Assembly: GCA_036490335.1 (NCBI GenBank)
Contig: DASXEB010000017.1
Span: forward strand, 186,001-250,000
DNA length: 64,000 bases
DNA from: Palsa-1392 sp036490335
Lineage (GTDB): Bacteria > Verrucomicrobiota > Verrucomicrobiia > Chthoniobacterales > UBA10450
Direction of reading: 5' to 3'
Shown: in pieces, positions 60,062 through 64,000 of the stretch
Numbering within the stretch: the stretch's first letter is position 1
Layout of the letters: each line of letters starts with the position of its first letter
Translations under genes and position numbers: made by a program
Notes under the pieces: model-generated
The model's database searches: none
Seen by the model: only the letters and a program-made list of their open reading frames with translations
Told to the model about the DNA's origin: nothing

Positions 60062-61067
60062 GCTCGAGCGTCGCGACCTTCTCGCGCATCTCGCTTAGCT
60101 TGACGTGGCCCCGCTGGCCGCTCGGTTTATAGAAGAAATAAACGATCCCGCCGGGCGCGGAAGAGGCGAGCATGACGAGGAAACTCATCGACCCGATCAG
60201 GACCGCGACCGCATCCGGCACGCCGCAAAGTCCGTGGAGCATGATCTGGAAGATTTTTTCGCGCAGACCGACGCCGGCGAAACTGATCGGGAGCGAAGAA
60301 ATCGTGCGCTCGACCGGCATGATCGCGAAAAAATCGATGACCGCGACGCGGGCCCGAAAACCGTAGGCGACGCAGAGAAAAGTGGCGAAGGTCGAGAGGT
60401 GGGCGATGATCGAGGCCCCGAACGCGACAAGCGTTGCGCGCCAGTGATGGGCGTACAAATGATAAGCGGCCGAAAGTTCGATCAACTTGTCGCGCGCGGG
60501 CGCGCGGGCGGGAAGTTTGTGGACGAGGTTGAAGCCGCTGAGGACGAAGGAAGTCAGCAGCATCAGGACCGCGCCGCCGAGGACGACAAAGAGTCCGTGG
60601 ACGAGCAGTTTTGTTTCGGGAAGCTGTGTCAGCCAGTTGTAACGCAGGCCGATCAGGATGCCGGTGATCGTGATGAGCGCGATCAAGCCAATGAGACGAT
60701 CGAACACAACCGCGAGCAACGCGGCGGTCCCTTTGCCCGGAGTTTCCTTGAGCAGGAAGTAACTCTTGATGATGTCGCCGCCAGTGCCGCCGGGGAGAAA
60801 TTGATTGTAAAACATGCCGATGAGAAACAGACCGGCGACACGCGAGTTGCTCAGGTTGATCCCCTGCACGCGAAGCAGGACGCGCCAGCGCAAGGCGGCC
60901 GCGACCTCGACCGCGATGTAGGCAAAAACCGCGGCGACGATCCATTTGTAATCGGCGGTGCGGAGGGCGACCGCCATTTGCGCGCGTTTGTGCGGATCGT
61001 GAAAGACCCAGAACAAAAGCCCGATCGTGACCGCGATCTGGCCTAACGAGAGAAGGAGTTTTTTCAT
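60039..61067 (-). CDS. Lysylphosphatidylglycerol synthase-type flippase membrane protein (UPF0104)
   Basis: 342 residues from MKKLLLSLGQIAVTIGLLFW at 61067, whose ATGA overlaps the stop of the upstream TIM-barrel gene. Eight or nine hydrophobic helices; diagnostic NQFLPGGTGGDIIKSYFL and SLPISFAGVGLREKIFQIML. Family members move lipids or act with glycolipid synthases. The role here is unknown. Confidence 0.87.
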   Translation of the reverse strand: MKKLLLSLGQIAVTIGLLFWVFHDPHKRAQMAVALRTADYKWIVAAVFAYIAVEVAAALRWRVLLRVQGINLSNSRVAGLFLIGMFYNQFLPGGTGGDIIKSYFLLKETPGKGTAALLAVVFDRLIGLIALITITGILIGLRYNWLTQLPETKLLVHGLFVVLGGAVLMLLTSFVLSGFNLVHKLPARAPARDKLIELSAAYHLYAHHWRATLVAFGASIIAHLSTFATFLCVAYGFRARVAVIDFFAIMPVERTISSLPISFAGVGLREKIFQIMLHGLCGVPDAVAVLIGSMSFLVMLASSAPGGIVYFFYKPSGQRGHVKLSEMREKVATLEHEITESE

Positions 61068-61978
61068 TCGCCGTAATGTTCCTTCCAAAGCGTCACGGAA
61101 CGGCGGATCTCATCCGCGGTTTTGCGCGGACTCATCTCCCAGACATACAAAAGATCCGGCGGCAAAAGCGGGACCAGCTTCGCCAGATCGACGTCGCCCG
61201 CGAAGGGCGGCTGATGATCCTGCGCCGGCCAGATGCAGTCCTGCAAATGACACCCGAGCGTGCGCGGACTGATGCTCGTCAGCCATTCCGCGTGGTTGAG
61301 AAAACCGAGGTTTTCCTTGATCTGCAAATGTCCCATGTCGTGCCAGTATCCCACGTTCGGCGCGGCCAGCTCCTCGAGCAGCCCGGGCAGCTCGCGCTCG
61401 CTTGGAATTTCTTCGTAGCCGCGCCGGCCTTCGATGCCGAGACGAATATTTTTCGCCGCGGCGTGCTCGATGATCGGTTTCAAACATTCCTTGACCCGCT
61501 GCAGGTAAACGTCGGCGTGCGCCTCGCGTTTTGCGACCGCCGCGACCTTGCGCCGGACGTATTCGCGCGAAAACATTTTCCCTTCCTTCGCCAGCGCGAT
61601 GAGCGGATCGGTCACGGGCGCGATCGGCACTTTGCCGCAATGCAAAACCACAAACGGCGCTTCGAGCCGCGCCGCGAAATCGATCGTTTGCAGTGTTTGC
61701 TTGACCGCGCGTTCCCGTTCCGGCGCGGTCCGCGCGGAAAAGGTGTAGCAATCGGGCGACGCGCCCATCACTTCGACCGGCAGCGGACAAAAATTGTGCA
61801 GGCTGCTGAAGCGCACTTCGCCGCTTTCGAACATTTTTTGAATTCCGGGCATGAGCGAAATGCGGATGCCGTGGCCGAGCTCGATCAAGTCAAAACCAAG
61901 CTCGCCTTTGATCTCGCGCAGCATCTCATCGCCGGCGGTGTGACGGCTGGAATTCCAGCAGGTGGAAAACGAAATCAT
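61064..61978 (-). CDS. Sugar phosphate isomerase/epimerase-like TIM barrel protein
   Basis: 304 residues from MISFSTCWNSSRHTAGDEML at 61978; the longer upstream frame is antisense-like to the MFS gene's end and is rejected. LGFDLIELGHGIRISLMPG, FVVLHCGKVPI, IRLGIEGRRGYEEIPSE and NVGYWHDMGHLQIKENLG carry the metal ligands of the xylose isomerase-like family (AP endonuclease 2 fold). Substrate unknown. Second gene of the operon. Confidence 0.83.
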   Translation of the reverse strand: MISFSTCWNSSRHTAGDEMLREIKGELGFDLIELGHGIRISLMPGIQKMFESGEVRFSSLHNFCPLPVEVMGASPDCYTFSARTAPERERAVKQTLQTIDFAARLEAPFVVLHCGKVPIAPVTDPLIALAKEGKMFSREYVRRKVAAVAKREAHADVYLQRVKECLKPIIEHAAAKNIRLGIEGRRGYEEIPSERELPGLLEELAAPNVGYWHDMGHLQIKENLGFLNHAEWLTSISPRTLGCHLQDCIWPAQDHQPPFAGDVDLAKLVPLLPPDLLYVWEMSPRKTADEIRRSVTLWKEHYGE

Positions 61979-61995
61979 CCTTCGCCTAACGAGTC

Positions 61996-63288
61996 TCAAA
62001 CCGGCGCGGCTTCCGGCGCCACCTCGGCGATTTCGGCGTTTGGGTGCGGCGTTTGATTCAGGCGCGAGCCGATCCAGGCCAGAATGCCGAGCGAGCCGAT
62101 CGCGTAAAGAATCGAGGAGGCCGCGAGCGCGGTGCGCATGCCGATGGCGTCGGCCAGACTGGTCACGCCGAGGCCGGCGAGCGGCATTAATCCAAAAAAG
62201 CTCAACCCCATCACCGCGGAAACGCGGCCGCGCAGATAATTCGGCGCGCGCTCCTGCACGATCGTGTTGGAAAGGCCGAAAATGAGCGACAAGCCTAACG
62301 ACGTCACCATCAGCGCGAGGAAAGCGAAGGGAAAATCGTGCACCCGGCTCAAGCCAAACACCGCGCAAGAAACCGCGACCGTCGCCGTCGCCATTCCGCC
62401 GGCGCGATGATGGCGCGGGATCATGATCAAGATAATCGCGCCGCAAATCGAGCCGCCGCCGGCCGCGGCCATGATGAAACCGAGTTTGTCCGGCCCGAGA
62501 TGCAGGACATCGCGCACGTAGAGCGGCATCATCACCGACACCGTCGGGAAAATGCAGATCGTCATGACCGCGATCATGCCGACCATCGCGAGACTGGGCG
62601 GATCCGCGCGCACGTAGCGGAACCCATCCTTGATCCCGCTCGCGCGTTTCGCCTCTTCCTCCTTGCTCCCGATGGCGCGCGCCGGGAGCGAGACGAGCGC
62701 GACGATGAAAGCGATAAACGAAAAGGCGTTGATGAAAAATGCCGAGGCCGTTCCCCAGGCCGCGACCACGATTCCGGCGATCGCCGGACCCATCAAACGC
62801 GAGCTGTGAAAGACCGCGCGATCGAGCGCGACGGCGCTCGCGATCTCATCGTGCCGCACCAGTTCGGGGACGAGCGCGGAGAGCGACGGCATTTCAAAAG
62901 CGAAGGCGATGCCTAACAATGCCGCGACCGTGATGATGTGCCAGATCTGGATCTTGTGAGTGAAAATGAGCCAGCCGAGCACGAGCGCGAGCCCGATCTG
63001 GACGACCTGCGTCGTGACCAAAATCTTCCGCTTGTCGCCGCGGTCGGCGATCGCGCCGCCGATCATGGTCAGGAAAATCATCGGCACGCCGGAAGCGAAA
63101 TTGACCAGCCCGAGCATGATCGCCTTGTTCGTCAGCGTGCTCATGATCCAGCCCTGCGCCATCAATTGCATCCAGGTGCCGGTGTCCGAAATGCTCGTCC
63201 CGATGAGGTAGCGGCGAAACGGTCCCGCGCGCAAAAGCGCGAGCGTTTCGCGTCCCCAGGGTTTGGCCGGCGCGTTCATCGGATGCAA
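61996..63288 (-). CDS. MFS transporter (EntS-like/MFS_3)
   Basis: 430 residues with about 12 hydrophobic segments. FRRYLIGTSISDTGTWMQLM, TMIGGAIADRGDKRKILVTT (loop 2-3 motif) and NTIVQERAPNYLRGRVSAVM are typical of the EntS/MFS_3 branch, which exports siderophores or small molecules. First gene of the minus-strand operon. The start could also be M4 (63279). Confidence 0.88.
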   Translation of the reverse strand: MHPMNAPAKPWGRETLALLRAGPFRRYLIGTSISDTGTWMQLMAQGWIMSTLTNKAIMLGLVNFASGVPMIFLTMIGGAIADRGDKRKILVTTQVVQIGLALVLGWLIFTHKIQIWHIITVAALLGIAFAFEMPSLSALVPELVRHDEIASAVALDRAVFHSSRLMGPAIAGIVVAAWGTASAFFINAFSFIAFIVALVSLPARAIGSKEEEAKRASGIKDGFRYVRADPPSLAMVGMIAVMTICIFPTVSVMMPLYVRDVLHLGPDKLGFIMAAAGGGSICGAIILIMIPRHHRAGGMATATVAVSCAVFGLSRVHDFPFAFLALMVTSLGLSLIFGLSNTIVQERAPNYLRGRVSAVMGLSFFGLMPLAGLGVTSLADAIGMRTALAASSILYAIGSLGILAWIGSRLNQTPHPNAEIAEVAPEAAPV

Positions 63289-63330
63289 CTGATACGCGGT
63301 GAAGGTTGGAGCCGCAACGCGCGCCGCGAC

Positions 63331-63386
63331 TCGTTAGGCAAACTTCGCCTAACGAACCGATCTGCCGCCCGCCTTTGCCTAACGAC
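63331..63386. repeat. Inverted pair plus third copy of the dispersed word
   Basis: TCGTTAGGC (63331-63339) and GCCTAACGA (63347-63355) form an inverted pair with a seven-base loop; another copy, GCCTAACGA, is near 63377-63386. They lie in the 160-base intergenic region between the divergent MFS and DUF4142 genes. Confidence 0.85.
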
Positions 63387-63448
63387 GCCCCCCGCTTCCT
63401 CATCTCCGGGCATCCGCCAGCCTCTTCAATTTCGATATTTCTTACACT

Positions 63449-63976
63449 ATGAAACTTAAAACAATCGCATTCACGGTAGGGACGGCGGTCGCGCTTTGTG
63501 CTCCCTGGCAGCAATCTTTCGCAGCCGACGAAGCCAGCGGCCACGCCACCTCGATGGAGAAAATGTTCGTCAAAAAAGCAGCCGACGGCGGCATGACCGA
63601 AGTCGAGCTCGGCCACCTCGCGGCGGAGAAAGGCGCGAGCGACGCGGTCAAGGATTTCGGCAACCAGATGGTGACCGACCACAGCAAGATCAACGACAAC
63701 CTGAAGGAAGTGGCCGGCAAAATGAACGTGCAGCTCCCGTCCACCATCAGCAAAAAACACAAAATGGTCATGGATAAACTCACCGGCCTTTCCGGCGCGG
63801 CCTTCGACACCGCCTACGTCAAGGAAATGGTCAAGGACCACAAAATGGACGTGGCCGAGTTCGAGAAAGCGGACAAGGAAGTGAAGAATCCCGACCTGAA
63901 AAGCTTCATCGACGACAGCCTCCCGACCTTGAAAGACCACCTCGCCAAGATCGAGAAATTCGACCAGGCGAAGTAG
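63449..63976 (+). CDS. Periplasmic DUF4142 (ferritin-like helical) protein
   Basis: 175 residues. Signal peptide MKLKTIAFTVGTAVALCAPW, cleaved after SFA. The mature part is all-helical: FVKKAADGGMTEVELGHLAA, VKDFGNQMVTDHSKINDNLK, FDTAYVKEMVKDHKMDVAEF, the histidine and glutamate pattern of the DUF4142 family, related to ferritin-like bundles. Function unproven; often stress-induced in Gram-negatives. Confidence 0.88.
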   Translation: MKLKTIAFTVGTAVALCAPWQQSFAADEASGHATSMEKMFVKKAADGGMTEVELGHLAAEKGASDAVKDFGNQMVTDHSKINDNLKEVAGKMNVQLPSTISKKHKMVMDKLTGLSGAAFDTAYVKEMVKDHKMDVAEFEKADKEVKNPDLKSFIDDSLPTLKDHLAKIEKFDQAK

Positions 63977-64000
63977 GGCCAGGATTCAACCACGACGGTT

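Larger units (their letters stand above)
8..63386. repeat. Highly iterated word (G)CCTAACGA / TCGTTAGG(C), about 100 copies
   Basis: Manual count of the exact 8-mer CCTAACGA gives roughly 63 copies on the plus strand and 37 as TCGTTAGG. Most have G before CCTAACGA. Examples: 8, 3238, 5022, 7285/7294, 11180, 13730, 14458/14478, 17566, 19402, 20602-20648, 24560, 31553, 42032, 45691, 47105, 49608, 52178, 55675, 58898, 61983, 63332. In coding regions it appears as P-N-(E/D), L-T-(N/K/S), S-L-G or V-R-x. Near-misses such as TGTTAGGC also occur (9402, 58738). Confidence 0.95.

Noticed and set aside
1..64000. tRNA and rRNA genes
   Set aside because: No tRNA-like T-loop with matching acceptor stem and no conserved rRNA text was noticed by eye; a covariance-model scan would be decisive.

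Overview
The window is a gene-dense, high-GC bacterial chromosome segment. A Gram-negative host is indicated by an LpxL-type acyltransferase, a heptose-1-phosphate adenylyltransferase, an OmpA-type peptidoglycan-binding protein and TatC. The mix of families fits Verrucomicrobiota, most likely the Spartobacteria/Chthoniobacterales side: ADOP-type ABC permease, cyclase-TPR protein, HU-HIG protein, DUF4912, DUF4142, and secreted FN3 plus 'GPSL' repeat proteins. That assignment is inferred from family content, not from a marker gene. No tRNA, rRNA or CRISPR array was seen. Layout. 0-8.3 kb: an AddB-like nuclease entering from the left, a HAD-FolB fusion, Nudix, tatC, a prepilin peptidase, a 21-bp tandem array, and a decayed patch with an interrupted secreted protein and a frameshifted HicB-like gene. 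8.3-14.8 kb: alpha-E protein and circularly permuted ATP-grasp, a methyltransferase, an LpxL-like/membrane/polysaccharide deacetylase operon, nagA. 14.7-21.9 kb: cardiolipin synthase, ppk coupled to a ROK kinase, thyA, a secreted protein, a pseudopilin, an HU-HIG protein. 22-31.8 kb: a second 21-bp array, glycogen synthase-like GT5, CCA-adding enzyme, ADOP permease, a 22-bp palindromic array, a cyclase-TPR receptor, and a cNMP-binding/histidine kinase pair split by a one-base change. 32-45 kb: secreted FN3 protein, prolyl oligopeptidase, a lower-GC housekeeping run (homocysteine methyltransferase/MTHFR, VTT protein, cdd, mnmG, plsY, gpsA), then purN, rfaE2-like, treZ. 45.1-50.5 kb: a tightly coupled five-gene operon (coiled-coil protein, inner-membrane BON-OmpA protein, Ras-like GTPase, degenerate histidine kinase, receiver-metallo-beta-lactamase). 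50.5-64 kb: DUF427, Nudix, DUF4912, two APC permeases, a double retropepsin-like protein, cyclophilin, N-carbamoylputrescine amidase, a four-gene minus-strand operon ending in a RibD-like reductase, and a DUF4142 protein. The strongest unexplained signal is a non-palindromic word, GCCTAACGA (complement TCGTTAGGC). I counted about 100 exact copies of its 8-base core by eye on both strands, inside genes, at stop codons and as intergenic inverted pairs. One or two would be expected by chance. Its distribution resembles DNA uptake sequences of naturally competent bacteria. Large stretches lack it (25.0-30.4 kb and 35.4-42.0 kb). The second strong candidate is the GTPase operon, which looks like an envelope-anchored signalling module built around a Ras-like switch and a pseudo-histidine-kinase.
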